From JAJEFO01 sp965209045 (GTDB lineage Bacteria; Pseudomonadota; Alphaproteobacteria; Rhodobacterales; Rhodobacteraceae), in assembly GCA_965209045.1 (NCBI GenBank), contig CBDBPW010000001.1, positions 806,001 through 870,000 on the forward strand: DNA of 64,000 bases, read 5' to 3'. Positions 15,605 to 23,954 of this stretch are shown one piece after another (position 1 is the first letter of the stretch; each line of letters opens with the position of its first letter). The translations under genes and the position numbers were made by a program. The notes under the pieces were generated by a model. It did not search any database. It saw only the letters and a list, made by a program, of their open reading frames with translations, and was not told where the DNA came from.

Positions 15605-16075
15605 TCAGAGCGTGCGCCGACGCTCAATGCCACTCTCATCCAAGGACTCGTCCGCAAGCTCCTCGAATTCTCCGTCAACGACATTCGGTTCCTGCCGTCG
15701 GGCAGAGGACCCATAGGTGAATTTCCGCACGACCAGCCGGTCCCTTGCAAAGTGGAACGCAGCGCTGCGCACCGCCGGCACCATCATGGAGAGGCCGAAG
15801 ACGTCGGTTAGGAATCCGGGCGTCAGCAGCAGGGCACCAGAAAAGAGAATCATCGCTCCGTGGGCAAGAGGCTCGGTCGGATCCTTCAGATCGTGGAGGC
15901 TGTCACGCAGTTCGGACAGCACCCGAAGACCCTGACGGCGGACGAGGGCGGCCCCGAGCACCGCGGTGAGGACCACGATGGCCAGCGTCACGCCAAGGCC
16001 GATGGCACCGCCTACCTGTATGAACAGGGCGATTTCGCAAAGCGGCACCAGCAGAAACAGCAAGAACAGGCGCAT
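15605..16075 (-). CDS. fxsA: FxsA family membrane protein
   Basis: FxsA is a small cytoplasmic membrane protein; in E. coli its overproduction relieves F exclusion of phage T7, and its normal role is unclear. The 156-residue protein has hydrophobic segments at about residues 1-20 and 25-45 (LFLLFLLVPLCEIALFIQVG, LGVTLAIVVLTAVLGAALV) and 75-100 (GAMILFSGALLLTPGFLTDVFG, the family signature), then a charged tail. The ATG at 16075 is preceded by AAGGAG at proper spacing. It is divergent from the Tim44-like gene. Confidence 0.9.
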   Translation of the reverse strand: MRLFLLFLLVPLCEIALFIQVGGAIGLGVTLAIVVLTAVLGAALVRRQGLRVLSELRDSLHDLKDPTEPLAHGAMILFSGALLLTPGFLTDVFGLSMMVPAVRSAAFHFARDRLVVRKFTYGSSARRQEPNVVDGEFEELADESLDESGIERRRTL

Positions 16076-16178
16076 GCGCGTCTTCTCCTTTGCAGGCATC
16101 AGGTGGACTCGGGCACGAACTCGCCCTACATATGTGTCCTGTCGACCGAAATCCAATTCCTTGTCGTTGAGAGGCCGA

Positions 16179-16832
16179 ATGAGTTCTTCAATATTTCAGC
16201 TCCTGGTCCTTGCTGGCGTTGCCCTGTTCCTGATCTTCAAGTTGCGAAGCGTCTTGGGGACGAGAGGGGGTTTCGAAAAGCCTCCGATCGTGGGCGGAAG
16301 CAGCCGAGCCCGACCGGAATTCGATGTCATCGAGGGCGGACCGGATCCTGACATCACCGACTTTGTCGAGGACGGGTCGGCAAGCGCCAAGGCTTTGACG
16401 GCGATGAAAGAGGCCGAACCCGGATTCATGGTGGCAACCTTTCTCGAGGGCGCGCGCGACGCATTTGAGATGATTCTCATGGCATTCGAAAACGGCGATC
16501 TCTCCGAGGTGGAAGGCCTCATCTCCGAAGACATCGAAAAGTCCTTCGCTCCCATTTTCATTGCCCGCCACGAGCGCCGGGTCACGGTTGAGGCGAGCCT
16601 TGTGGCAATTCGCGATGTCACGCTGAAGGAAGCGACTTTCGATGCGGATTCCAGCCTGGCGGAGCTGACGGTTCGATTTGTCTGCGAACTGACGTCAGTC
16701 GTAAAGGATCACGCTGGAAAGGTCGTCGAAGGCGATCCGAACGAGATCAAGCGCCAGAAGCACGTCTGGACCTTTGCCCGGACCATGGGTGCAAATGATC
16801 CGAACTGGCAGCTAGTCGCCACGACGGAATGA
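16179..16832 (+). CDS. Tim44-like domain protein (TimA-type)
   Basis: A membrane-anchored protein with a Tim44-like C-terminal domain, related to the mitochondrial import factor; in alphaproteobacteria its job is not well defined. The 217 residues start with one membrane segment (FQLLVLAGVALFLIFKL, about 5-22), then an acidic linker (DVIEGGPDPDITDFVEDG), then the Tim44 domain from about residue 75 (FLEGARDAFEMILMAFENGDLSEVEGLISEDIEKSF) to the end (KHVWTFARTMGANDPNWQLVAT). In Rhodobacterales this gene is usually followed by mltA and an Smr gene; here only a short mltA-like relic remains. Confidence 0.88.
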   Translation: MSSSIFQLLVLAGVALFLIFKLRSVLGTRGGFEKPPIVGGSSRARPEFDVIEGGPDPDITDFVEDGSASAKALTAMKEAEPGFMVATFLEGARDAFEMILMAFENGDLSEVEGLISEDIEKSFAPIFIARHERRVTVEASLVAIRDVTLKEATFDADSSLAELTVRFVCELTSVVKDHAGKVVEGDPNEIKRQKHVWTFARTMGANDPNWQLVATTE

Positions 16833-16960
16833 ATCGCTTTTCGGCGGCAGCTTCGCCCGGGTTTGCGCATGTGCAGGTTGATGGAGGCTCTTCGCGGGCA
16901 ACGCGTTCCCTGATCGTGGGCGGGGCGGCGCCGACAGAGGAAGCGGCAGGCCGGGAATGA
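16829..16960 (+). pseudogene. Possible mltA relic (C-terminal piece of a lytic transglycosylase)
   Basis: A 43-codon reading frame starts in the timA stop region and ends 4 bases into smr. Its residues PGFAHVQVDGGSSRATRSLI followed by VGGAAPTEEAAGRE resemble the end of MltA, typically GFxRLMxAQDTGGAIxGxxRxDLFWGxGxxAExxAGR. MltA is a membrane-bound lytic transglycosylase whose gene usually stands between the Tim44-like and Smr genes in relatives. Over 300 residues would be missing, so it would be a decayed remnant. It could also be a chance reading frame; the resemblance is short. Confidence 0.4.
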
Positions 16961-17532
16961 GTCGAAAGCCTCGTGTCCTGAGCCCCGAAGAGGAGCGCCT
17001 TTGGCAGCACGTTGCAGGCGGTACCAAGCCGCTCGACAAGAAGCGGGCAAGGAAGGTTCCGCAGGCAATTCCGAAGAAGCGGCCACGACCGGAGAAGAGC
17101 GAGGCCTTCGAGATCCCCGAATTTCGCGTTGGCGAGAGGGCCGCATCCTCTCCTGCCGCGATGCCCGATGCTTCCCGGGCGACGATTCGCATGGACCCAA
17201 GGAAGTTCACGCGCATGAAACGGGGGAAGACCGCACCGGACACGCGAATCGATCTACACGGCAAGACCGCCTCGGAAGGAAGGGCGGCGCTCGTTTCGTT
17301 TCTGCTCAGAGCGCATGAGAAAGGGCATCGAACCGTTCTTGTGATCACAGGCAAGGGCCGCGAGAGAGGCGACGCCGGACCTATCCCGCAAAGGCCGGGA
17401 ATCCTTCGCCAGCAGCTCCCTCGATGGGTTTCGAGCGCGCCACTTGACCAAATCGTGCTTCAATGCACCGAAGCCCATCCGCGACACGGGGGATCCGGCG
17501 CCTTCTATGTCTATCTTTCGCGGCGCCGGTGA
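16957..17532 (+). CDS. Smr domain protein
   Basis: A protein with a C-terminal Smr (small MutS-related) domain, a fold with nicking or RNA endonuclease activity in some members. The 191 residues comprise a basic, disordered N-terminal half and an Smr domain from about residue 95: DLHGKTASEGRAALVSFL, the VLVITGKGRER loop, GILRQQLPRWV and HGGSGAFYVYL. The DLHG and HGGSGA motifs are conserved. The ATG overlaps the short mltA-like frame by 4 bases. Confidence 0.9.
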   Translation: MSRKPRVLSPEEERLWQHVAGGTKPLDKKRARKVPQAIPKKRPRPEKSEAFEIPEFRVGERAASSPAAMPDASRATIRMDPRKFTRMKRGKTAPDTRIDLHGKTASEGRAALVSFLLRAHEKGHRTVLVITGKGRERGDAGPIPQRPGILRQQLPRWVSSAPLDQIVLQCTEAHPRHGGSGAFYVYLSRRR

Positions 17533-17621
17533 GGTTCCAGCGCCACTTGTGATCACGAAATTGGCCGCGAGGCGAGGCGCCGTTCGCCAGAGGCGGCGGC
17601 GGCAAGCCGCAAGCGGCGCGC

Positions 17622-18932
17622 TCAAAGAATGTAACGGCTCATGTCCGAGCCCGTCATCAGCTCGCCTAGATGCTCTTCCACGAACCTCGCGTCTACCGTG
17701 ACCGAACTGCCGGGCTGGTCGGGTGCAGCAAAGGACAAGTCCTCGAACACGCGTTCGAGCACCGTGTACAGGCGCCGCGCCCCGATGTCCTCGACGGACT
17801 GGTTCACCTCCGCCGCGATCCGGGCCAGCGCGGCAATTCCGTCGTCGCTGAACGACACGGCGACATCTTCCGTCTCCATCAACGCGGAATACTGTCGCGT
17901 GAGCGCATTGTCGGTTTCGGTGAGGATGCGGACAAAGTCCTGCTCAGTGAGCGCGCGCAGGCTGACGCGGATCGGCAGACGACCCTGCAACTCCGGCAGG
18001 AGGTCGGACGGCTTCGCGACGTGAAACGCGCCGGACGCAATGAACAGGATATGGTCCGTCTTGACAGGACCGTGCCTGGTGGAAACGGTCGTGCCCTCGA
18101 TGAGAGGCAGGAGGTCCCGTTGCACGCCTTCGCGAGAAACGTCTGCCCCCCGTGTCTCGGAACGCGCCGTAACCTTGTCGATTTCATCGAGGAAGACGAT
18201 CCCGTCTTCCTCGACTGCACGGAGCGCCTGCTTGGCGATCACTTCGTCATCCAGCAGCCTGTCCCCCTCTTCACCGACCAAAACGTCGTAGGACTGCGCC
18301 ACGGTCATTGACTTCCTCACCTTGCGGTCGGTGAATCCCTTCCCGAAAATGCTGCCAAGATCGATGGCAAGACCGCCCTGTCCGGGCGGCAATCCGGGAA
18401 TCTCCATGCCAGAGAACGGACTTGACTGGTCCTGAACCTCCAGCTCGATCTCCGTGTCGTCCAGCTCGCCGCTCGTGAGCTTTCTCCGGAACAGTTCACG
18501 GGTTTGCTCACGGGCGCCCTCGCCGGCAATTGCATCGAGCACGCGATCCTCGGCTGCACGCCGCGCCTTTTCCTTGACCTCGTCGCGCATGTGCTCCCGC
18601 GTCATGTTGATCGACGCCTCAACCAGGTCCCGGACGATCTGCTCCACGTCCCGGCCGACATATCCTACTTCAGTGAATTTAGTGGCCTCGACTTTCAGAA
18701 ACGGCGCTTTCGCGAGCCGCGCCAGGCGGCGGGAAATCTCCGTCTTTCCCACCCCTGTCGGCCCGATCATCAGGATGTTCTTCGGATAGACTTCGTCGCG
18801 AATGTCGTCATCCAGCCGCTTTCGCCGCCACCGGTTCCTGAGCGCAACCGCCACGGCGCGCTTTGCGTCTCTCTGTCCGACGATGAAACGGTCAAGTTCC
18901 GAGACGATTTCCCTGGGCGTGAGGTCAGTCAT
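17622..18932 (-). CDS. hslU: HslU ATPase subunit of the HslUV protease
   Basis: HslU is an AAA+ unfoldase that feeds substrates into the HslV peptidase. The 436-residue protein begins LTPREIVSELDRFIVGQRDAKRAVAVALRNRWRR, has Walker A (MIGPTGVGKTEISRRLA), GYVGRDVEQIVRDLVE (pore loop GYVG), Walker B (GIVFLDEIDKV) and sensor region, and ends with MSRYIL, the C-terminal tail that docks in HslV. The start is the ATG at 18932. The intact hslV lies 605 bases upstream, separated by a gene on the other strand, which is unusual because hslVU is normally one operon. Confidence 0.96.
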   Translation of the reverse strand: MTDLTPREIVSELDRFIVGQRDAKRAVAVALRNRWRRKRLDDDIRDEVYPKNILMIGPTGVGKTEISRRLARLAKAPFLKVEATKFTEVGYVGRDVEQIVRDLVEASINMTREHMRDEVKEKARRAAEDRVLDAIAGEGAREQTRELFRRKLTSGELDDTEIELEVQDQSSPFSGMEIPGLPPGQGGLAIDLGSIFGKGFTDRKVRKSMTVAQSYDVLVGEEGDRLLDDEVIAKQALRAVEEDGIVFLDEIDKVTARSETRGADVSREGVQRDLLPLIEGTTVSTRHGPVKTDHILFIASGAFHVAKPSDLLPELQGRLPIRVSLRALTEQDFVRILTETDNALTRQYSALMETEDVAVSFSDDGIAALARIAAEVNQSVEDIGARRLYTVLERVFEDLSFAAPDQPGSSVTVDARFVEEHLGELMTGSDMSRYIL

Positions 18933-19087
18933 GTGCGCTCCCTGCAAGTCCCGCCTATCTAGGATTGTTACAGGAAAACGCAAGCGGATCACGGAACATG
19001 ACGTTGACGTTGTCCATGATGACAGGGACACCGTGCCATGCAATCTGACCAGTGAACCAATTCCTGAAGACGAGGAGACAGGACATC

Positions 19088-19459
19088 ATGATTGACCGTC
19101 GCGCATTTCTGGTTTCGCTTCCAGCCGCAGGCCTGAGCTTTGGCTTGGCAAGGGCCCAGAGCGCCCGCACTGGCATGTTTTCCGGGCGCTCGAACCACGA
19201 CACCACAGGCACCGCCATTCTGGATGGCAGGACATTGACGCTGGGTGACGACTTTGTTCTGGACCGCGCTCCCGATCCCATCGTGGGCCTTGGACGCGAC
19301 GGAAAATGGGATCCGAACACGTATATGGGCGAGCTCATGCAGAAGAGGGGACGTCAGGTCTACACCTTGCCGGACGGAATAAATGCAGCGGACTACAACG
19401 AAGCCTACATCTGGTGCCGCGCAGCCGACGTCCCGCTTGGAATCGCGCCACTGAGCTGA
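19088..19459 (+). CDS. Exported DM13-domain protein
   Basis: A small secreted protein with a DM13 domain, a fold proposed to act in electron transfer. The 123-residue product starts with a signal sequence carrying a twin-arginine-like DRRAFLVSLPAAGLSFGLARAQS, so export may be by Tat. The DM13 domain follows from about residue 28: GMFSGRSNHDTTGTAILDG, LTLGDDFVLDRAPDPIVGLG, VYTLPDGINAADYNEAYIWC with the conserved cysteine, and a final FGxAxL-like LGIAPLS. It is on the plus strand between hslU and hslV, both on the minus strand. Confidence 0.82.
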   Translation: MIDRRAFLVSLPAAGLSFGLARAQSARTGMFSGRSNHDTTGTAILDGRTLTLGDDFVLDRAPDPIVGLGRDGKWDPNTYMGELMQKRGRQVYTLPDGINAADYNEAYIWCRAADVPLGIAPLS

Positions 19460-19537
19460 CTTCGGCCGCGCCGCCGCTGATCCGCATGCACCCGAACGGC
19501 TTGAAACGGGATTGCGGCAGGTGCGGCGCGGCGATTG

Positions 19538-20086
19538 CTATATGACCTCAACCGTAAGGTTCCCGTTGGTGTAGACGCAAATGTCTGCAGCGATAGCCAT
19601 CGCCTTTCGCGCAATCTCTTCGGCACCAAGCTCGCCATCCATCAACGCCCGTGCCGCAGCGGCTGCATAGTTTCCGCCCGAGCCAATGGCTGCCACGTCG
19701 TGCTCGGGCTCTAGCACGTCACCTGCGCCAGTGACCACGTAGAGCGCGGACCCGTCAGTGACGATCAGCATCGCTTCAAGTTTCTGCAGGAACTTGTCTG
19801 TGCGCCAGTCCTTGGCCAGGTCAACGCAGGCGCGCTGCAGCTTGCCCGGAGCCGCCTCGAGCTTCGCTTCCAGCCGCTCCAGGAGCGTGAACGCATCCGC
19901 TGTCGAGCCGGCAAACCCCGCGACCACCTCATGGCCGCCAGGGCTCATTCGGCGCACCTTCGTTGCCGATCCCTTGATGACGGTGTCGCCCAGGCTCACT
20001 TGCCCGTCGCCCGCGACAACAACCTCGCCGCCCTTTCGGACCCCGATAATCGTGGTGCCGTGCCAGCCGGGGTTCCTCTGCGTCAT
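19538..20086 (-). CDS. hslV: HslV peptidase subunit of the HslUV protease
   Basis: HslV is the proteasome-like peptidase of HslUV. The 182-residue protein is processed before an N-terminal catalytic threonine: WHGTTIIGVRKGGEVVVAGDGQVSLG matches the family. Other blocks are VRRMSPGGHEVVAGFAGSTADAFTLLER and AIGSGGNYAAAAARAL. ATG at 20086 is preceded by GGAG. The gap upstream to trxA (20087-20255, 169 bp) has no gene. Confidence 0.96.
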   Translation of the reverse strand: MTQRNPGWHGTTIIGVRKGGEVVVAGDGQVSLGDTVIKGSATKVRRMSPGGHEVVAGFAGSTADAFTLLERLEAKLEAAPGKLQRACVDLAKDWRTDKFLQKLEAMLIVTDGSALYVVTGAGDVLEPEHDVAAIGSGGNYAAAAARALMDGELGAEEIARKAMAIAADICVYTNGNLTVEVI

Positions 20087-20255
20087 CGTCGTGCTCCAAA
20101 ACCTTGGACTCGCATGCGTGTCAGGTCTCTAGATTCTTGCCCAAAAAAACTGCGCCTGCCACCCGTAAGCTGTGTCCGGCGCCTCCCGCAAAGCCGCGTC
20201 GTCCGATCTCCTGCCGGGATCTTCTGCAGGACAACGAGGCTTGCAGCGCCCGGCC

Positions 20256-20576
20256 TCAGATCGATCCGTCAATCCAACCCTTCAGCACAGACTTTGTCGC
20301 CGCGCCAGTCTTGTTGGAGACAACCTCGCCGTCCTTGAACAGGAACAATGACGGGATGTTCCGAACGCCTAGCTCCGCAGCGGCATTCGGGTGCTGGTCC
20401 ACGTTCACCTTGGCGATCTTGACGGAGGCGCCATATTCGTCGGAAAGCTCTTCCAGGGCAGGACCGATGGCCTTGCAGGGGCCACACCACTCAGCCCAGA
20501 AATCCACAACGACCGGCACGGCCGATTTCAGGACTTCTGCGTCGAACGTGTCATCAGTAACGGCAACTGTTCCCAT
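20256..20576 (-). CDS. trxA: Thioredoxin 1
   Basis: A cytoplasmic thiol-disulfide reductant. The active site is WCGPCK in the sequence VVVDFWAEWCGPCKAIGPALEEL, with the cis-proline NIPSLFLFKDGEVV after it. From the ATG at 20576 (MGTVAVTDD) the protein is 106 residues; this start has AAGGA about 9 bases upstream, better than the two in-frame ATGs further upstream. trxA follows addA by 54 bases in the same direction. Confidence 0.95.
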   Translation of the reverse strand: MGTVAVTDDTFDAEVLKSAVPVVVDFWAEWCGPCKAIGPALEELSDEYGASVKIAKVNVDQHPNAAAELGVRNIPSLFLFKDGEVVSNKTGAATKSVLKGWIDGSI

Positions 20577-20630
20577 GGAATCCATCCTTGTCTGATCAGG
20601 CAACGAACCTAGAAACGCTTGAGCAAAAGG

Positions 20631-23600
20631 TCAAGATATGGTGGATCGAGCAAGCGCTTCCCGCACGATTGCGTGTGGAAGGGAAACCAGTTCGCGGGTT
20701 TCTGTCCATAGAATCGCGACGCCGACTTCACGATCCGGGTATATGAGTTCCAGCGCTTCAAGATACGCGCCCATTTGGCGAAGCAATCCTTCCGGAGTGT
20801 CTTCAGCGCGTTCCGGCACGACGGCATTGGTCTTGAAGTCCACTGCCAGGACGTGCTCCGGACGCAAGATCAGCCTGTCGATCGTGCCCGAAATCGCGTG
20901 ATCAAGCGTAGGCAGGTGCGCCGAAACATCCACCTCCGACAAGGCGTCTTCGCCAAAGAGCTCGGGATGACGATCCAGGTTGGCAAGCGCATGCTTGACG
21001 AGTCCGTCGATTTCATTCGCCCCGGCCCTGTCCGGCCCGTCTGAAAGGAGGCGTCCTGCCATCGCTTCCGGGTCGGGTTGCCCCGGCAAATGTTCCAGCA
21101 GGAGGTGGATCTGCCTGCCGCGCCGGAGCGCACGATCCTCATCGGACGTGCCGGTCCCTGACACCTTTGCGCCGCCGAGATCGGACGGAGATGCCGGAAT
21201 GACCTGGCGTTCCGCACTCGGTGCGTCATCGCTCAGAAACTCAGGCAGTTCCCTGCCATCAACCGGTTGCGATGCGTCGAATGCCGATCCTGGGCCGGGC
21301 CAGTCACCGTGCTGAAACCGCAGGACGCCTGGCGGCCATTCGCAGGGAACCGTCCCGAGGGCATCCAAGGCAGATTCAATGGACTTGTACCAGTTCAGCG
21401 GCGTGCCGCTCCTTGCCGCCCGCTCAACGCCGCCGACAATCAACCACTGCTTGGCACGCGTCATGGCGACATAGAGCAGGCGATTGCGTTCCTCAACGTC
21501 TGCCGCCTTTTTTCGCTCCTTGGCTTCGCGCAGCAGTTCGGGGCATTCTTCATCTGGCAGGGAAGCCAGGGGAATGCCGTCCGGACCCGCGACAATGCCT
21601 CCGGGCCGTGCATGATCTGAAGCCATCGTGTCTGGCAGAATGACAATGGGGCTCTCGAGGCCCTTCGCTCCGTGCACTGTCATCACCCTGACCAGGCCCT
21701 CGGCACCCTCGAGCCGCCGCTTCACCTCGATGTCGCCGGATTGCACCCGTGCCAGGAACCCGGTCATGGTCGGCACCGCGTCCTGTTCGAATGTCAGTGC
21801 CTGGTTCAGCAGCTCGTCAATGCCGTCCTCGGCTTCGGGGCCAAGCCGGGCGAGAAGCCTCTCCCGCCCTCCATGCTTGCTCAGGACATGCTCAAGAAGC
21901 TCGTAAGGCGCCATGAAGTCCACGGTGCGGCGCAAGTCGTCCAGCGTCGCGACCGCGTCGGGAAACTCGTCGCTTCGGCCGCGCAGTTCCGCCCAAAGCG
22001 ATCTGCCGGCAGGACGCGACGACGCCAGCCGGTAAAGGTCTCGCTCGCTCAACCCAAGCAACGGAGAACGCAAGGCAGAGGCCAGCGAAAGATCGTCCTC
22101 TGAAAGGGTCAGAAACGTCAGAAGCGCCAAGAGGTCCCGCACGGCGAGCTCTGCTCCGATCTTCAGCCGGTCTGCGCCCGCAATCGGGACATCTTCCGCC
22201 TTGCATGCTTGGATGATCTGCTCGAACAGGAGACCGCGCCGCTGCACGAGAATCATGATGTCTCCGGGGCCGACGCGCCTGAATCTGCCACGATCTCCGT
22301 GAATGGACTCGCTGTCGAGCAGCCCGCGGACAAGCTTCGCGATCTCCGTGCCGAGCACGATGTCAGGCGCGTTGTCGACAGGGCGGTCAACGGGATGATG
22401 CCAAGGCGGTTCCTCGATGGTTTCCGGCCTGGGGACGAGCGGCAGAAGATCCACGCGGCCCGGCAGATCCTCGTGGAAGGCCTCGTGGCGGGCGACGGCC
22501 TCGCCGAGACCATCGAGTCCGTCGCAAACCTGGTCCACGACCCGCAGGACTGCCGGGGAGGAGCGGAAGGAGCACAGCAGCTCGCTGGAACGCAACTGGC
22601 CGTGAAGCACCTGGTCGAATTCCGCCTCCTTGCGATCGAAGCCCGCGGCATCCGCTCCCTGGAAACTGTAGATCGACTGCTTCTTGTCGCCGACAACGAA
22701 GAGCGAGCGGCCCCGACCCGGATCGTCCGCCATGACTTCCGCAAGCGCTCGCACGATCTGCCATTGCTCGGGGCTCGTGTCCTGCGCCTCGTCGACCAGG
22801 ACGTGCTCGACCTGACCGTCGAGCCGAAACAGCACCCAGGGAAGGGCGTCGGAAGACAGGACGTCACGTGTCCTGCGGATCAGGTCATCGAAATCCAGGA
22901 CGCCATGAGCCTCCTTGGCGTCGCGGTATGCTGGCAGGAACTGGCGCGCGAAGCGATGCAGCGCGACGGACTTCGTGGCGGCGTCAAGCGACATCATGCG
23001 CGCGCGCGCCGTTTCGATCCGTTTCATGACTTCATTGAACCTCGGCATCATGGGCGCGACGCTTTCCGACTCCCTGACCTTCTTGGTGGGCAGGGAGTCG
23101 ATCTTGGCCGCGAAGGGAGATATCGCCGTCTTTCCGTAGAGCAGGACGCTGGAGAGAGTCTCCAGCACCTTCCTGGAAGGTCGTTTCGGCAAGCCGGAAA
23201 GCACCTGGGACAGCTTCAGGTCCGTTGGTCCCAAGGAACATGGAAGCGCCGACCGGAACGCCTTCAGGAATGCAGCCTCTCGCTCCCCGAGGGCGTCGTC
23301 CAAGACCTCGTCGCAGGTGAGATCAGGGGGCAAGGCAAAGATCTCGAAAATCCTGTCCGGACCCAAGGCGGCATCGAACGCGCCCTCTTCGCGGCCAACC
23401 TCTTCTGCAAGCGGCACGAGGCTGTCGTCGGGATGAAACCGGGCAACGTCCACGAGCGCGGACGGGTTCGTTTCCGCCATTGCATCAAGGACCTCGCCGA
23501 TCAAGCGGAGCCGCCGGGCGTCATCCATTTCGCGGAATCGTGGCGACACTTTCCCTTCTAGCGGAAATTGCCGCAGGACGGCCGCGCACAGTGAGTGAAT

Positions 23601-23954
23601 CGTCTGGATTCGAAGTCCGCCGGGCGTTTCGATGGCGCGCGCAAACAGCGTCCGGGCCTCAGACAGGTTGTCGGGCGGTGATTCTCCCAGGCAGCGCAGT
23701 TCGTGCCGCAGCGCGCCGTCTTCCAGCATCGCCCAGTTTCCAAGGGTGGCAAAGAGCCGGTTCTGCATCTCGCTGGCCGCAGCCTTGGTATAGGTCAGGC
23801 ACAGGATGTTGCGCGGGTTTGTTCCCTTCAGCAAAAGGCGGGCGACCCGGTTCGTGAGCACGCGCGTTTTCCCCGTTCCGGCGTTGGCGGAAAGCCATGT
23901 GGATTGCAGAGGATTGGCCGCATCCACCTGCACCGCTGTTGCCGCGTCCATCAT
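20631..23954 (-). CDS. addA: Double-strand break repair helicase-nuclease subunit AddA
   Basis: AddA is the UvrD-type helicase and nuclease subunit of AddAB, which processes double-strand breaks for RecA. The protein of about 1107 residues begins with Walker A (WLSANAGTGKTRVLTNRVARLLL), has the helicase motifs EHVLVDEAQDTSPEQWQIV, LFVVGDKKQSIYSFQGAD and VMTVHGAKGLE, and ends with the nuclease domain (LAVDFKTNAVVPE). The start is set at the ATG overlapping the addB stop (ATGA at 23954); a start at 23993 adding 13 residues is possible. Confidence 0.94.
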   Translation of the reverse strand: MMDAATAVQVDAANPLQSTWLSANAGTGKTRVLTNRVARLLLKGTNPRNILCLTYTKAAASEMQNRLFATLGNWAMLEDGALRHELRCLGESPPDNLSEARTLFARAIETPGGLRIQTIHSLCAAVLRQFPLEGKVSPRFREMDDARRLRLIGEVLDAMAETNPSALVDVARFHPDDSLVPLAEEVGREEGAFDAALGPDRIFEIFALPPDLTCDEVLDDALGEREAAFLKAFRSALPCSLGPTDLKLSQVLSGLPKRPSRKVLETLSSVLLYGKTAISPFAAKIDSLPTKKVRESESVAPMMPRFNEVMKRIETARARMMSLDAATKSVALHRFARQFLPAYRDAKEAHGVLDFDDLIRRTRDVLSSDALPWVLFRLDGQVEHVLVDEAQDTSPEQWQIVRALAEVMADDPGRGRSLFVVGDKKQSIYSFQGADAAGFDRKEAEFDQVLHGQLRSSELLCSFRSSPAVLRVVDQVCDGLDGLGEAVARHEAFHEDLPGRVDLLPLVPRPETIEEPPWHHPVDRPVDNAPDIVLGTEIAKLVRGLLDSESIHGDRGRFRRVGPGDIMILVQRRGLLFEQIIQACKAEDVPIAGADRLKIGAELAVRDLLALLTFLTLSEDDLSLASALRSPLLGLSERDLYRLASSRPAGRSLWAELRGRSDEFPDAVATLDDLRRTVDFMAPYELLEHVLSKHGGRERLLARLGPEAEDGIDELLNQALTFEQDAVPTMTGFLARVQSGDIEVKRRLEGAEGLVRVMTVHGAKGLESPIVILPDTMASDHARPGGIVAGPDGIPLASLPDEECPELLREAKERKKAADVEERNRLLYVAMTRAKQWLIVGGVERAARSGTPLNWYKSIESALDALGTVPCEWPPGVLRFQHGDWPGPGSAFDASQPVDGRELPEFLSDDAPSAERQVIPASPSDLGGAKVSGTGTSDEDRALRRGRQIHLLLEHLPGQPDPEAMAGRLLSDGPDRAGANEIDGLVKHALANLDRHPELFGEDALSEVDVSAHLPTLDHAISGTIDRLILRPEHVLAVDFKTNAVVPERAEDTPEGLLRQMGAYLEALELIYPDREVGVAILWTETRELVSLPHAIVREALARSTIS

